From positions 294,128-358,127 of the forward strand of contig DDRS01000017.1 of the NCBI GenBank assembly GCA_002343685.1: a stretch of DNA of 64,000 nt, given 5' to 3'. The position numbers and the translations under genes are program-made. The DNA is from Thiobacillus denitrificans. Its GTDB lineage: Bacteria; Pseudomonadota; Gammaproteobacteria; Burkholderiales; Thiobacillaceae. Below, piece after piece: positions 26,101-35,093 of the stretch; the first letter of the stretch is position 1; every line of letters starts with the position of its first letter. A model generated the notes under the pieces. It saw nothing but the letters and a program-made list of their open reading frames with translations, was not told the DNA's origin and searched no databases.

Positions 26101-26894
26101 CTGAGCGGCTGCGCCCATCCCGCAGCCGGTGCCACGCTCAGCATCCAGGTGGCATTGGGTACCTGTACAGCCTGTACGACGGGATTGACGAGCGACATGC
26201 TTGAGGAACGAATGATGACCTGCTTTTTCCCGCTGCCCGGCTGGACGCGCCACAGCTCATATGCCAGGCCCTCTCCGTCGAGATGGCCCAGATGGGCCTG
26301 ATCGAGTGCCCCCGGCAGGCGCATCACGACCATGGTGAATCCCCAGAATGACGAATGTCCCGTCCTGTCTTCAAGGAACACCGGCAAACGCCCAACGATC
26401 CCCGTTCCGCCGATCGCCAGTTCAAGCGGCCCGGCGAGGGTCAGCTTGCCGCTGTTGCGGGCGCGCAAGGCGTCGTCGCGAAGCGCCGGGGCATTCAGCA
26501 GATCCAGGCCGATGCCGGCCCGGTTGCCGGGCGCCATGTCCCGGACAATCCCGTCAGGCGCCAGTGCCAGCGCGGATACGCCGGGATATAACGGCAAGAT
26601 CGTCGCAGCCTGGGACGCGAAATCGGGGACGCGTCCCTGTCCCTGGCGCACCAGGGCCGCCAGGGTCTGGCTGGCAGACAGCGCATGCTTGATGGCATAT
26701 TCGATCGAATGCACATGGTCAGTGGCAAGGCGGGCCGCGCGCGCGCGCTCGGATTCCCGGAAATTCTGTTCAAACTGCCAGACGAGCGCACCCGACACGA
26801 TGGCGGAGAGGAGAAAAACAATCACGCCCACAAGCAGGGGACGGTTGAGATGGTGCGTGTCTGGAACCGCCATTGCGCTCGACCCCATCGTCAT
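23136..26894 (-). CDS. CHASE-PAS-GGDEF-EAL cyclic di-GMP signalling protein
   Basis: About 1252 residues. Membrane segment at about 20-42, a CHASE-like extracytoplasmic sensor (about 50-260, LYPGVSALALAPDG), a second membrane segment at about 265-295, then four PAS/PAC modules (about 320-810), GGDEF domain with RQGGDEF near 898, and an EAL domain with EALLRW near 1026, plus DDFGTGYSSL and KIDQSFVRG. Both the cyclase and phosphodiesterase motifs look intact, so it could be bifunctional. Several ATG codons lie within the first eight residues. It is single and convergent with prk. Confidence 0.9.
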   Translation of the reverse strand: MTMGSSAMAVPDTHHLNRPLLVGVIVFLLSAIVSGALVWQFEQNFRESERARAARLATDHVHSIEYAIKHALSASQTLAALVRQGQGRVPDFASQAATILPLYPGVSALALAPDGIVRDMAPGNRAGIGLDLLNAPALRDDALRARNSGKLTLAGPLELAIGGTGIVGRLPVFLEDRTGHSSFWGFTMVVMRLPGALDQAHLGHLDGEGLAYELWRVQPGSGKKQVIIRSSSMSLVNPVVQAVQVPNATWMLSVAPAAGWAQPLRFWGMSVLALVFSLMLGYLAWLLFVLKAHKQLLEARVEQRTAEILMTQRKLRATLDAIPDLVWLKDTEGIYLGCNPRFARFVGASEADIVGKTDYDLVDKEQADFFRAHDLRAMEAGKPSTNEEWLNFADGGGGLFETVKTPMFDMAGRLVGVLGIARDITARVEAERALRDSQERTQQYLNIAGVMLVALNIAGCVELVNRKGCEMLGVPETDILGKDWFAHFLPERIRNEVRDMFFQMLEGNVTPVEYTENAILAQGGEERIVAWHNAVLRDATGRVKGVLSSGEDITERKRAEQALRDSRERLQLLLDSMAEAAYGVDFEGKCTFANRAFLHILGYQDEREVLGKSTHDLIHHSYRDGRAYPESECKMHRAYLSNQAVNVSDEVFWRKDGTSIPVEYWSNPIVVDGVTVGAIATFVDISKRKQAEAEVSLAAKVYEQSGEGIMITDAQHNLVMVNQAFTAISGYSEAEVLGRNPRMLSSGRHDKAFYAAMWADIAAHGRWQGEVWNRRKDGSLYPELLSIIQVRDEKGEVSHYIGISSDITQRKAAQAHIQRLAHFDPLTGLPNRALLGDRISHELSAAQRNGTQVAILFADLDHFKNVNDTLGHRIGDELLITVAGRLKDAIRDVDTVSRQGGDEFILILPTTDSGGAAHVAEKLLEAVAQPYQIEGFELGVTLSIGIALYPSDGEDFEALSKCADAAMYRAKHDGRNTYRFFTAEMQARSVRSLQMENALRRALERNQLSLHYQPQLSLHGGGLIGVEALLRWEHPEIGTIAPAEFIPIAEESGQILPIGEWAMRSAVQQMKAWVDGGLAPMAMAVNLSAVQFRHPHLPERVSQILEEVGLSPQYLELELTESVAMDDAPAAIAIMNNLYERGIRMSIDDFGTGYSSLSYLKRFKVHRLKIDQSFVRGIAEDPEDRAIVSAIIRLADSLGLLTIAEGVETDGQLAFLREQGCREVQGYYFSKPLEASRFEAFARTAYPTAWRG

Positions 26895-26990
26895 GAATAA
26901 GGATCCTCGGTAATCGTGGTGTAACGCTATCCAACTGCCACATCATAGTCGGTCTTTCCGCCCCGGCGGCGGCAAACCGGGGCCGCGTAT

Positions 26991-27242
26991 TCAGATCATC
27001 GCGAACCCGACCAGGGCGACCTCGTCTCCGTCCTTGACGGGCGACGATTTTTCAACGAACTGCTTGTTGATCGTGACGTTCAGTTTGGGATTGCCGAGCA
27101 GCATTTTTTTCCATATTTCGCCGCGCTGGGACAACACGAACAACAGGCGCTCGACGTCAGTCACGTCGGGCGGCAGGACGATCTCGTCTGACGCCATGCC
27201 GAGCGTGTCCACGAGATCGCCAAAAAACAAAATTTTCACCAT
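26991..27242 (-). CDS. MoaD/ThiS-like ubiquitin-fold protein lacking Gly-Gly end
   Basis: 83 residues. The N-terminus MVKILFFGDLVDTLG and the later INKQFVEKSSPVKDGDEVALV follow the MoaD pattern (beta-grasp sulfur carrier). The C-terminus is GFAMI instead of the Gly-Gly that is adenylated and thiocarboxylated in MoaD or ThiS. It therefore probably cannot carry sulfur in the usual way. It stands alone, divergent from uvrD with 47 bases between starts; no moa genes are nearby. Confidence 0.65.
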   Translation of the reverse strand: MVKILFFGDLVDTLGMASDEIVLPPDVTDVERLLFVLSQRGEIWKKMLLGNPKLNVTINKQFVEKSSPVKDGDEVALVGFAMI

Positions 27243-27289
27243 CTGTAGACCTTTATAATCTGCGATTGACTGTCTGATTTTACCCCCGT

Positions 27290-29488
27290 ATGTCCGCCTC
27301 CCCTGAAGGGCACAAGCATCTGCTGGAAAGCCTCAATCCCGAGCAACGTGCCGCAGTGACGCTGCCGCACGAATCTGCGCTGATTCTGGCGGGCGCCGGC
27401 TCGGGCAAGACGCGGGTGTTGACCACACGCATCGTGTGGCTGATCCAGACCGGCCAGGTCTCACCGCACGGCATCCTCGCGGTGACCTTCACCAACAAGG
27501 CGGCGAAGGAAATGCTCACCCGCATTTCGGCGATGCTGCCGATCAATACACGCGGGATGTGGGTCGGCACCTTCCACGGGCTGGCCAACCGGCTGCTGCG
27601 CACGCACTGGCGCGAGGCCGGGCTGCCGCAGTCGTTCCAGATACTGGACAGTTCGGATCAGCTGTCGGCGATCAAGCGGTTGATGAAGGCGATGAACGTC
27701 GACACCGAGAAATACGAGCCGAAAAAAGTGCAGTGGTTCATCAACAGCCACAAGGAAGCCGGCCGGCGCGCGCGCGACGCCGAGGCCTTCGACGAGTACT
27801 CGATACGCATGGCCGAACTGTTCGAGGCCTACGATGCGCAATGCCAGCGCGAGGGCGTGGCCGACTTTCCCGAACTGCTGCTGCGTTCCTATGAGCTCCT
27901 GTACCGCAACGAGCCGCTGCGCCAGCATTACCGCGACCGTTTCAAACACATCCTGATCGACGAATTCCAGGACACCAACACGCTGCAGTACCGCTGGCTG
28001 AAGCTGTTCGCCGGCCCGCACACCGCCTTGTTCGCGGTCGGCGACGACGACCAGTCGATCTACGCCTTCCGCGGCGCCAACACCGCCAACATGGCCGAGT
28101 TCGAGCGCGAGTTCGCGCACAGCAACGTCATCAAGCTGGAACAGAACTACCGCAGCCACGGCCACATCCTCACCGCCGCCAATACACTGATCTCGCAGAA
28201 CGCGCACCGCCTCGGCAAGAACCTGTGGACGGCGGAAGGCGAAGGCGAGCCGATCCGCATCTTCGAGGCCTACTCCGACCAGGACGAGGCGAGTTTCGTG
28301 GTCGACGAGGTGAAGGCGCTCAATCGCGAGGGTGTGGCGCTGTCAGACATGGCGCTCCTGTATCGTTCCAACGCGCAGTCGCGGGTACTGGAACACGCGC
28401 TGTTTTCCGCCCACGTGCCGTATCGCGTGTACGGCGGCTTGCGCTTTTTCGAGCGCCAGGAAGTCAAGCACGCGCTGGCCTATCTGCGTCTCCTGACCAA
28501 CCCGGAAGACGACGGCGCCTTCCTGCGCGTGGTCAACCTTCCTGCACGCGGCATCGGCGCGCGCAGTCTGGAACAGCTCGCCGACCACGCCGCGCGCTCG
28601 GGCAGCAGCCTGTGGCAGGCTGCGTGCACCAGCAGCGGCAAGGTCGCCGGCTTCGCCAAGCTGATCGAGGAGATCAAGCAGGCCACCGCCGATCTGCCGC
28701 TGGCCGAGGTGATCGACCATGTCATCGAGGCCAGCGGCCTGGCTGATTACTACCGCGCCGACAAGGACGGTGCCGATCGCCTGGAAAACCTCAACGAACT
28801 GATCAACGCCGCTGCATTGTTTTCGGAAGAAGGCGGGCTTGCGGATGCGCCCGAAGCAATACCGGACGGTTCTGTTCCAACCGAGACGCCGTCCGAACTG
28901 GATCGTTTTCTCGCCCACGCCGCACTGGAAGCCGGAGAACACCAGGCCGGCGCCGGGCACGATGCACTGCAGCTGATGACGGTCCATGCCGCCAAGGGGC
29001 TGGAATTCCACGCAGTGTTCATCACCGGCCTGGAGGAAAGCCTGTTTCCGCACGAGCAGAGCGCCCATGAGGAGAACGGCCTGGAAGAGGAACGCCGGCT
29101 GATGTACGTGGCGATCACCCGCGCGCGGCGGCGTCTGTACCTGTCGCACGCGCAGTCGCGCATGCTGCATGGGCAGATCCGCTACAGCCTGCCGTCGCGT
29201 TTTCTCGACGAACTGCCGGAACAGGTCTTGCTCAACCTCAACCGCCGCGATTCCGCCTATCCGTCAGGCGTCCAACAGACCGCCGGTCGTTATGGCACGC
29301 CAGCCCCGCGCAACCCGGGCAACGATACCGGCTACAAGGTGGGGCAAAGCGTCGCCCACGCCAAATTCGGTACCGGCATCATCATCGATTTCGAAGGGCG
29401 CGGCGCGGACGCACGGGTACAGGTGAAATTTCGCGACGCCGGGACGAAGTGGCTCGCGTTGGCCTACGCCAAACTGTCGCCTGCCTGA
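27290..29488 (+). CDS. uvrD: UvrD-type DNA helicase II
   Basis: 732 residues. SF1A 3'-5' helicase of nucleotide excision and mismatch repair. Walker A AGAGSGKTRVLTTRI, TFTNKAAKEM, DEFQDTN, GDDDQSIYAFRGA, LEQNYRS, the MTVHAAKGLEF motif and VAITRAR are all present. The C-terminal YKVGQSVAHAKFGTGII is the Tudor-like tail typical of UvrD/PcrA. The start at 27290 gives MSASPEGHKHLLESLNPEQ, a usual N-terminus. Rep is the main alternative but the tail favours UvrD. Confidence 0.95.
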   Translation: MSASPEGHKHLLESLNPEQRAAVTLPHESALILAGAGSGKTRVLTTRIVWLIQTGQVSPHGILAVTFTNKAAKEMLTRISAMLPINTRGMWVGTFHGLANRLLRTHWREAGLPQSFQILDSSDQLSAIKRLMKAMNVDTEKYEPKKVQWFINSHKEAGRRARDAEAFDEYSIRMAELFEAYDAQCQREGVADFPELLLRSYELLYRNEPLRQHYRDRFKHILIDEFQDTNTLQYRWLKLFAGPHTALFAVGDDDQSIYAFRGANTANMAEFEREFAHSNVIKLEQNYRSHGHILTAANTLISQNAHRLGKNLWTAEGEGEPIRIFEAYSDQDEASFVVDEVKALNREGVALSDMALLYRSNAQSRVLEHALFSAHVPYRVYGGLRFFERQEVKHALAYLRLLTNPEDDGAFLRVVNLPARGIGARSLEQLADHAARSGSSLWQAACTSSGKVAGFAKLIEEIKQATADLPLAEVIDHVIEASGLADYYRADKDGADRLENLNELINAAALFSEEGGLADAPEAIPDGSVPTETPSELDRFLAHAALEAGEHQAGAGHDALQLMTVHAAKGLEFHAVFITGLEESLFPHEQSAHEENGLEEERRLMYVAITRARRRLYLSHAQSRMLHGQIRYSLPSRFLDELPEQVLLNLNRRDSAYPSGVQQTAGRYGTPAPRNPGNDTGYKVGQSVAHAKFGTGIIIDFEGRGADARVQVKFRDAGTKWLALAYAKLSPA

Positions 29489-30243
29489 ACCGGCGCAGTA
29501 TCGTCTGCCCATACCGCGAAAATCGCCTGGTACGAGGTATACAGCGAACCGAACAGCACCGGCATCGCAACCAGCAGGCCGAGCAGCAGCGGCACCAGCG
29601 CGGCGATGAACAGCAGCAGGCCGAGCGCGATGCTGTTGGTCAGCATGGCCAGCCAGTTGCGGGCGACGGCCTTGAGGCTCACGCCCAGCGCGGTGGCCGG
29701 GCGGGCGCCACCGAACAGGATCAGCGCGGGGGCGAACCAGGTGGCCATGATCAGCGGGACAAACAGCGCCATGCCGACCAGAACGGCAGGCAGGATCTGA
29801 TTCATCATGGCCTGCATCTCGGCCGGCGAGGCCTTACCGCCTTTGGCGGTGTCCATCACGGCCTGCGGGTCGAAGCCCATGGCGAGCATGATCTGGCCGA
29901 TCACCAGCGCACCCAGCAACTGCACTGCACCGACCGTCATCAGCGGAATCACCGGTCCGCGCACCCCTGCCAGGAAATGCGGCAACTCGAGTTCCTTGCT
30001 CCGGTCGAGTGCGCGATACGCCGCCATGAAACCTGCCACCATCAAGGGAGAGGCCAGATCCGACAGCGAACCGCCCACCAGCGGAATGAGGCCGAGCCCC
30101 ATGATCGCGCCGAACATCAAGCCGAACGCGGCCGACAACAACAAGGGATTTTTTCGGTACAGGCGGAAGCCCGCGGCCACCCACTGGAAACCTTGGCTGG
30201 CCGCGACCTTGCGCGGGACGTCTTGATCGGAAGCAGTATTCAT
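29464..30243 (-). CDS. BPSS1780-like integral membrane protein
   Basis: 259 residues from ATG 30243 (MNTASDQDVPRKVAASQG); a start ten codons upstream is possible. About six hydrophobic segments, beginning with WVAAGFRLYRKNPLLLSAAFG, resemble the BPSS1780/DUF975-like family of betaproteobacterial membrane proteins of unknown function. The gene's 3' end overlaps the uvrD 3' end by 25 bases in convergent orientation. Confidence 0.75.
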   Translation of the reverse strand: MNTASDQDVPRKVAASQGFQWVAAGFRLYRKNPLLLSAAFGLMFGAIMGLGLIPLVGGSLSDLASPLMVAGFMAAYRALDRSKELELPHFLAGVRGPVIPLMTVGAVQLLGALVIGQIMLAMGFDPQAVMDTAKGGKASPAEMQAMMNQILPAVLVGMALFVPLIMATWFAPALILFGGARPATALGVSLKAVARNWLAMLTNSIALGLLLFIAALVPLLLGLLVAMPVLFGSLYTSYQAIFAVWADDTAPVQAGDSLA

Positions 30244-30291
30244 GCGGCCGATTTTAACCGACGCCGCATGCAAAGATTCAGAACGCCGTGA

Positions 30292-30618
30292 TCACCATTC
30301 CTTGATCACCCACATCGGCGGCCGCATCCCGGAATCGAGGCTGTCCTGCCGGGCAAACTGGCCGTCGCCCTTTTCGTCGATGAGGTAATACGGCTTGCCG
30401 ACCTTGGGAATCACTTTCAGCATATAAAGCTTGCCATGGGCGCGATATTCGATCACGCGCCCTCCCTGGCTGCTCGGCTTGATGGTCACGGGCGGCGCGT
30501 CGCCGGGGCCCGGCGCGCCATCGGGGACGGGCGTGAGCCCAGGCGGCTGGTCGGACGGGCCGGCGGCGACGGCCAGGCCGCTCAACATCAGGGTCAACAA
30601 CAAAACGGGATAACGCAT
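30292..30618 (-). CDS. DUF2782-like secreted small protein
   Basis: 108 residues from ATG 30618, with a signal peptide MRYPVLLLTLMLSGLAVAAG. The body (TIKPSSQGGRVIEYRAHGKLYMLKVIPK, PYYLIDEKGDGQF) matches the DUF2782 family, which is typically found near polA in beta- and gammaproteobacteria. Function unknown. It lies between the membrane protein gene and the LOG-family gene on the same strand. Confidence 0.75.
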   Translation of the reverse strand: MRYPVLLLTLMLSGLAVAAGPSDQPPGLTPVPDGAPGPGDAPPVTIKPSSQGGRVIEYRAHGKLYMLKVIPKVGKPYYLIDEKGDGQFARQDSLDSGMRPPMWVIKEW

Positions 30619-30675
30619 GGCAGGCTCCGGAATCAAGGCAAACAGAATGGATTTAAATGAGCGGGGTACATCAAC

Positions 30676-31404
30676 TCACAGATTGAACTGGATGTCGCGC
30701 TCGGCCAGCGACGGGATGAAGCCGCGTTTCTCATAGTGGCCGAAAATGGCGTCGACCACCTGCTCGGGGTCGTCGATGACATGCATCAGGTCGACATCCT
30801 CCGGGGAAATCATGCCCTCTTCCACCAGCCGGCCCTTCACCCAGTCGACCAGCCCCGCCCAGAATTTCGAACCCACCAGGATGATGGGGATGCGCGCGAT
30901 CTTGCCGGTCTGCACCAGCGTGAGCGCCTCGGTCAGTTCGTCCAGCGTGCCATAACCGCCCGGCATGACGACATAGGCAGCGGCGAACTTGACGAACATG
31001 ACCTTGCGCGCGAAAAAATGCTGGAAGGTCTGGCTGATGTCCTGGTAGGTGTTCGCACTCTGTTCGTGCGGCAACTGGATATTGAGGCCGACGCTGGGCG
31101 ACTTGCCGAAGTAGGCTCCCTTGTTGGCGGCTTCCATGATGCCGGGGCCGCCGCCGGAGATGACCGAGAAGCCGGCGTCGGACAGCTTGCGCGCGATGAC
31201 TTCGGTCAGCATGTAATACGCGTGGTCGGGCGGCGTGCGGGCGCTGCCGAAAATCGACACGGCCGGACGGATGAACGCCAGCCGTTCGGTCGCCTCGACG
31301 AACTCTGCCATAATTCCCAGCATCCGCCATGACTCGCGTGCCGAGTAGTCGATCTCGGCGGTGCGCCCCGGGTCAGCGGCGGCGGGCAATTTTTCCAAGT
31401 GCAT
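30676..31404 (-). CDS. LOG-family (TIGR00730) phosphoribohydrolase-like protein
   Basis: 242 residues. The LOG motifs GGGPGIMEAANKG and PGGYGTLDELTEAL are intact, so it probably cleaves nucleoside 5'-monophosphates at the N-glycosidic bond as in cytokinin activation or nucleotide salvage. The ESWRMLGIMAEFVEATERL segment before the Rossmann core is typical for this subgroup and supports the start at 31404 rather than the internal Met 27 codons later. Its start is only 13 bases from the divergent polA start. Confidence 0.88.
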   Translation of the reverse strand: MHLEKLPAAADPGRTAEIDYSARESWRMLGIMAEFVEATERLAFIRPAVSIFGSARTPPDHAYYMLTEVIARKLSDAGFSVISGGGPGIMEAANKGAYFGKSPSVGLNIQLPHEQSANTYQDISQTFQHFFARKVMFVKFAAAYVVMPGGYGTLDELTEALTLVQTGKIARIPIILVGSKFWAGLVDWVKGRLVEEGMISPEDVDLMHVIDDPEQVVDAIFGHYEKRGFIPSLAERDIQFNL

Positions 31405-31417
31405 TTTCGAGCGCCTC

Positions 31418-34144
31418 GTGAACGATTCTAATGTAAGCCAGCCAAGAAAAATCCTGCTGTTGGTGGACGGCTCGTCCTACCTGTATCGCGCGTTCCACGC
31501 GCTGCCCGACCTGCGCAACTCGGCAGGCGAGCCGACCAATGCGATCAAGGGCGTGCTCTCCATGCTGCACAAGCTGCGGAAGGACCATGCGGCCGATTAT
31601 ATCGCCTGCGTGTTCGACGCGAAGGGCAAGACCTTCCGCGACGAGCTGTATCCGGCCTACAAGGAGCATCGCCCGCCCATGCCGGACGACCTGCGCAGCC
31701 AGATCGAACCGCTGCACGAGGCGATCCGCGCCGAAGGCTGGCCGCTCGTCGTCATCGACGGCGTCGAGGCCGACGACGTGATCGGCACGCTGGTGCATCA
31801 CGCCGAGCGGAAGGGGATCCACAGCATCGTTTCCACCGGCGACAAGGACATGGCCCAGCTGGTCGACGACCATGTGACGCTGGTCAATACCATGAGCGCC
31901 GAGACGCTCGACGAGGCCGGTGTCGCCGCCAAGTTCGGCGTGCCGCCCGAGCGCATCATCGATTACCTCACGCTGGTCGGCGATGCGGTCGACAACGTGC
32001 CCGGCGTCGCCAAATGCGGCCCCAAGACCGCGGTGAAATGGCTGACCGAATACGGCACGCTCGACAACCTGATGGCGCACGCCGACGAGATCAAGGGCGT
32101 GGTCGGCGACAACCTGCGCGCCGCCCGCGACTGGCTGCCGCAGGCACGCGTGCTGATCACGATCAAGACCGACGTCGACCTGCCTTTCGATTTCGACGAG
32201 CTCGTCCTGAAACCGCGCGATACCGGCGTGCTGCGGCCGCTGTTCGAGCGCTACGAGTTCCGGACCTGGTTGCGCGAACTCGACGCTGCCGCGACGGCGA
32301 ACCCCGATATCCCCGAACAGGACAGCAGCGGCAACCACCGCGCCCACTACGAAACCCTCCTCACGGAGACCCAGCTCGACACATGGATCGCCAGGCTGAG
32401 TTCGGCACCGACGTTTGCGCTCGACACCGAAACCACCAGCCTCGATGCCATGCAGGCCGAACTGGTCGGCATCTCGTTCGCCACGGCACATGGCGAGGCG
32501 GCCTACCTGCCGCTGGCACACCACTACGCCGGCGCGCCCGCGCAGCTGGATCGCGACGCCGCCCTGGCCAAGCTGAAACCCTTGCTGGAAAACCGCGAAC
32601 CGAAAATCATCGGCCAGCATCTCAAGTACGACCGTCACGTGTTTGCCAACTACGACATCGTGCTCGGCGGCGTGATCGACGACACGCTGCTGCAGTCCTA
32701 TGTGATCGAAGCCCATCAGTCGCACGAGCTCGGCAACCTGGCGTCACGTCACCTCGGGCTGGAAACGATCAGCTATGACGACGTCACCGGCAAGGGTGCG
32801 GCGCGCATCGGTTTCGAACAAGTGGCCATCGAACGTGCCAGCGAATACGCCGCAGAGGATGCCGACGTCACGCTGCGCGTGCGCGATGCATTGGCGCCGC
32901 AGATCGAGGCGTCCGACAAGCTGGGATTCGTCTACCGTCACATCGAGCTGCCGGTGGCGGAAATCCTGTTCCGCATGGAGCGCACCGGGGTGCTGATCGA
33001 CCGCACCCTGCTCGCCGCCCAGAGCGGCGAACTCGGCCGCAAGATGCTGGAGCTGGAGCAGCGCGCCTACCAGGAGGCCGGCCAGCCGTTCAATCTCGGT
33101 TCGCCCAAGCAGATCGGTGACATCCTGTTCACGCAAAAAGGCCTGCCGGTCGTCAAGAAAACGCCGAGTGGCGCACCCTCCACCGACGAGGAAACCCTGG
33201 AACAACTGGCGCTGGACCACCCCATCGCACGCGCGATCCTCGACTATCGTGGCATGGCCAAGCTGAAGTCGACCTACACCGACAAGCTGCCGCAGATGAT
33301 CGATCCGCGGACGGGGCGCGTGCATACCAGCTATTCGCAGGCGACCGCGGTGACCGGCCGGCTGGCGAGCTCCGACCCCAACCTGCAGAACATCCCCGCG
33401 CGCACCGCCGAGGGCCGCCGCATCCGCGAGGCCTTCATCGCGCCGCCCGGACACGTGCTGGTGTCCGCCGACTATTCGCAGATCGAGTTGCGCATCATGG
33501 CGCACCTGTCCGACGACGCCGGCCTGCTGACCGCCTTCGCCGAGGACCGCGACATCCACACCGCCACTGCCGCCGAAGTCTTCGGCGTGCCGCTCGACGA
33601 CGTCAGCGCCGACCAGCGGCGCATGGCCAAGGTCATCAACTTCGGGCTCATCTACGGCATGTCGGCATTCGGTCTGGCCAGCCAGCTCAACCTCGAGCGC
33701 GCCGCCGCCCAGACCTACATCGACCGCTACTTCGCGCGCTACCCCGGGGTGGCCGACTACATGCAGCGCACGCGCGAGACCGCGCGCAGCCAGGGCTACG
33801 TCGAGACCGTGTTCGGACGCCGGCTGTACCTGCCGGAGATCAACGCGAAGAACCCGGCGCGCCGCCAGGGCGCCGAACGCGCCGCCATCAACGCACCGAT
33901 GCAGGGTACCGCCGCCGATCTCATCAAGCTGGCGATGATCGCGGTACAGACTCACCTCGACAGACAGGGCATGCAAACCAAGCTGATCATGCAAGTGCAT
34001 GATGAACTGATTCTCGAAGTGCCGGAGGCGGAACGCAACGCGATCTGCGGAGTGCTCCCAGCGCTCATGTGCGGCGTTGCCCAGCTCAAGGTCGTGCTCG
34101 ATGCCAAGCTGGGCGTCGGTCCCAACTGGGAACGCGCCCATTGA
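31418..34144 (+). CDS. polA: DNA polymerase I
   Basis: About 908 residues from GTG 31418; the conserved N-terminus is ILLLVDGSSYLYRAFHALP. Three domains: 5'-3' flap nuclease (TGDKDMAQLV, VGDAVDNVPGV), a 3'-5' exonuclease domain with FALDTETTSLD (so proofreading residues are present), and the polymerase with YSQIELRIMAH, the O-helix KVINFGLIYGMS, and QVHDELILEV. Full length. The promoter must overlap the start of the divergent LOG-family gene because only 13 bases separate the starts. Confidence 0.96.
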   Translation: MNDSNVSQPRKILLLVDGSSYLYRAFHALPDLRNSAGEPTNAIKGVLSMLHKLRKDHAADYIACVFDAKGKTFRDELYPAYKEHRPPMPDDLRSQIEPLHEAIRAEGWPLVVIDGVEADDVIGTLVHHAERKGIHSIVSTGDKDMAQLVDDHVTLVNTMSAETLDEAGVAAKFGVPPERIIDYLTLVGDAVDNVPGVAKCGPKTAVKWLTEYGTLDNLMAHADEIKGVVGDNLRAARDWLPQARVLITIKTDVDLPFDFDELVLKPRDTGVLRPLFERYEFRTWLRELDAAATANPDIPEQDSSGNHRAHYETLLTETQLDTWIARLSSAPTFALDTETTSLDAMQAELVGISFATAHGEAAYLPLAHHYAGAPAQLDRDAALAKLKPLLENREPKIIGQHLKYDRHVFANYDIVLGGVIDDTLLQSYVIEAHQSHELGNLASRHLGLETISYDDVTGKGAARIGFEQVAIERASEYAAEDADVTLRVRDALAPQIEASDKLGFVYRHIELPVAEILFRMERTGVLIDRTLLAAQSGELGRKMLELEQRAYQEAGQPFNLGSPKQIGDILFTQKGLPVVKKTPSGAPSTDEETLEQLALDHPIARAILDYRGMAKLKSTYTDKLPQMIDPRTGRVHTSYSQATAVTGRLASSDPNLQNIPARTAEGRRIREAFIAPPGHVLVSADYSQIELRIMAHLSDDAGLLTAFAEDRDIHTATAAEVFGVPLDDVSADQRRMAKVINFGLIYGMSAFGLASQLNLERAAAQTYIDRYFARYPGVADYMQRTRETARSQGYVETVFGRRLYLPEINAKNPARRQGAERAAINAPMQGTAADLIKLAMIAVQTHLDRQGMQTKLIMQVHDELILEVPEAERNAICGVLPALMCGVAQLKVVLDAKLGVGPNWERAH

Positions 34145-34229
34145 AGCGCATGCCTTTCGCGGATGGCTCGTTCCTTGTTGCCTCCGGGCGCATTAACCTG
34201 TCGATGCCACTCGGATACCATTGAGCGCC

Positions 34230-35093
34230 ATGGGTAAATGCAGCCCTCTCCTTTTCGCCTCCCGCGGGCGGGCCGGTGCGACAGTCCATAGCGCGCTCGT
34301 GGCCCTGTTCATGTTGTTCGGCACGCCGTCGTCGAGCGCCGATCAGGGTGCCTACCGCTTGGGTGTGCTGCCCCTGCAGAGCCCGAACAAGCTGGCCGTC
34401 ATGTTCCTGCCTTTGGCAGAAGCCCTGAGCGAGCGCCTGGGACGACCGGTGCAATTCGTCACCGCCCCCAGCTTTTCCGCCTTCATGACCCGGGTCTCGG
34501 AAAAAAACTATGACATTCTCTATTTGAATCCCCTGCTATGTTCGCGCGCCTTGGCGCATGGCTACCACGTGGTTGCCAAGGTAGGTGGGGAGCCCTTCAC
34601 CGGCATTCTCGTTGTGCGCCGGGACAGCCCGCTCAAGGAGCTGGACCCGGCCCAGTTGCCCTCCCGACTCCGCATCGGCTTTCCCGACCCCGGCGCCTAC
34701 GCGGCCACGGTCATGACCCGGCGCTATCTGTCCCGACAGGGAATCGACGTGGATCGAAGGTTCCAGGTCAAATACTTCGGCTCCCAGGATTCCGCCCTGA
34801 TGGCGCTGTACTCGGGTCTGGTGGATATGGCCGGCACCTGGAAGCCTTCCCTGCGTTCCATGCCCAAGGACGTGCGCAACGATTTGCGGGTGATCGCTGA
34901 AACGCCCCCGGAACCGCAGATGCCCATCGCGGTGCGCAACGACATGCCGCCGGCCGATGCCGAAGCCATCGTGGCGGTGCTGACAGAACTGGGTCAAACG
35001 CCTCGTGGTCAGGCCATCTTGGGCGGCATGGCGCTGCCCCAGGGATTCGTGGCCGCCAACGACCGGGAATATGAAAAGGTCGGCGAAGAATGA
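34230..35093 (+). CDS. PhnD-like periplasmic phosphate/phosphonate-type binding protein
   Basis: 287 residues from ATG 34230 (a TTG nine bases earlier is the alternative). The N-terminal signal region ends near TPSSSADQ. The core YRLGVLPLQSPNKLAVMFLPLAEALSE, YDILYLNPLLCSRA and RIGFPDPGAYAATVM is the PhnD/SsuA-like fold of family 12-type binding proteins. No ABC permease or ATPase accompanies it. Instead its stop overlaps the start of a sensor kinase by four bases (ATGA), so it most likely presents a ligand to that kinase. Some PhnD-like proteins bind oxyanions; the ligand here is unknown. Confidence 0.85.
   Translation: MGKCSPLLFASRGRAGATVHSALVALFMLFGTPSSSADQGAYRLGVLPLQSPNKLAVMFLPLAEALSERLGRPVQFVTAPSFSAFMTRVSEKNYDILYLNPLLCSRALAHGYHVVAKVGGEPFTGILVVRRDSPLKELDPAQLPSRLRIGFPDPGAYAATVMTRRYLSRQGIDVDRRFQVKYFGSQDSALMALYSGLVDMAGTWKPSLRSMPKDVRNDLRVIAETPPEPQMPIAVRNDMPPADAEAIVAVLTELGQTPRGQAILGGMALPQGFVAANDREYEKVGEE

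Noticed and set aside
34230..35093. PhnD-like gene as part of a phosphonate uptake operon
   Set aside because: No phnC or phnE-like genes; it overlaps a sensor kinase gene instead.
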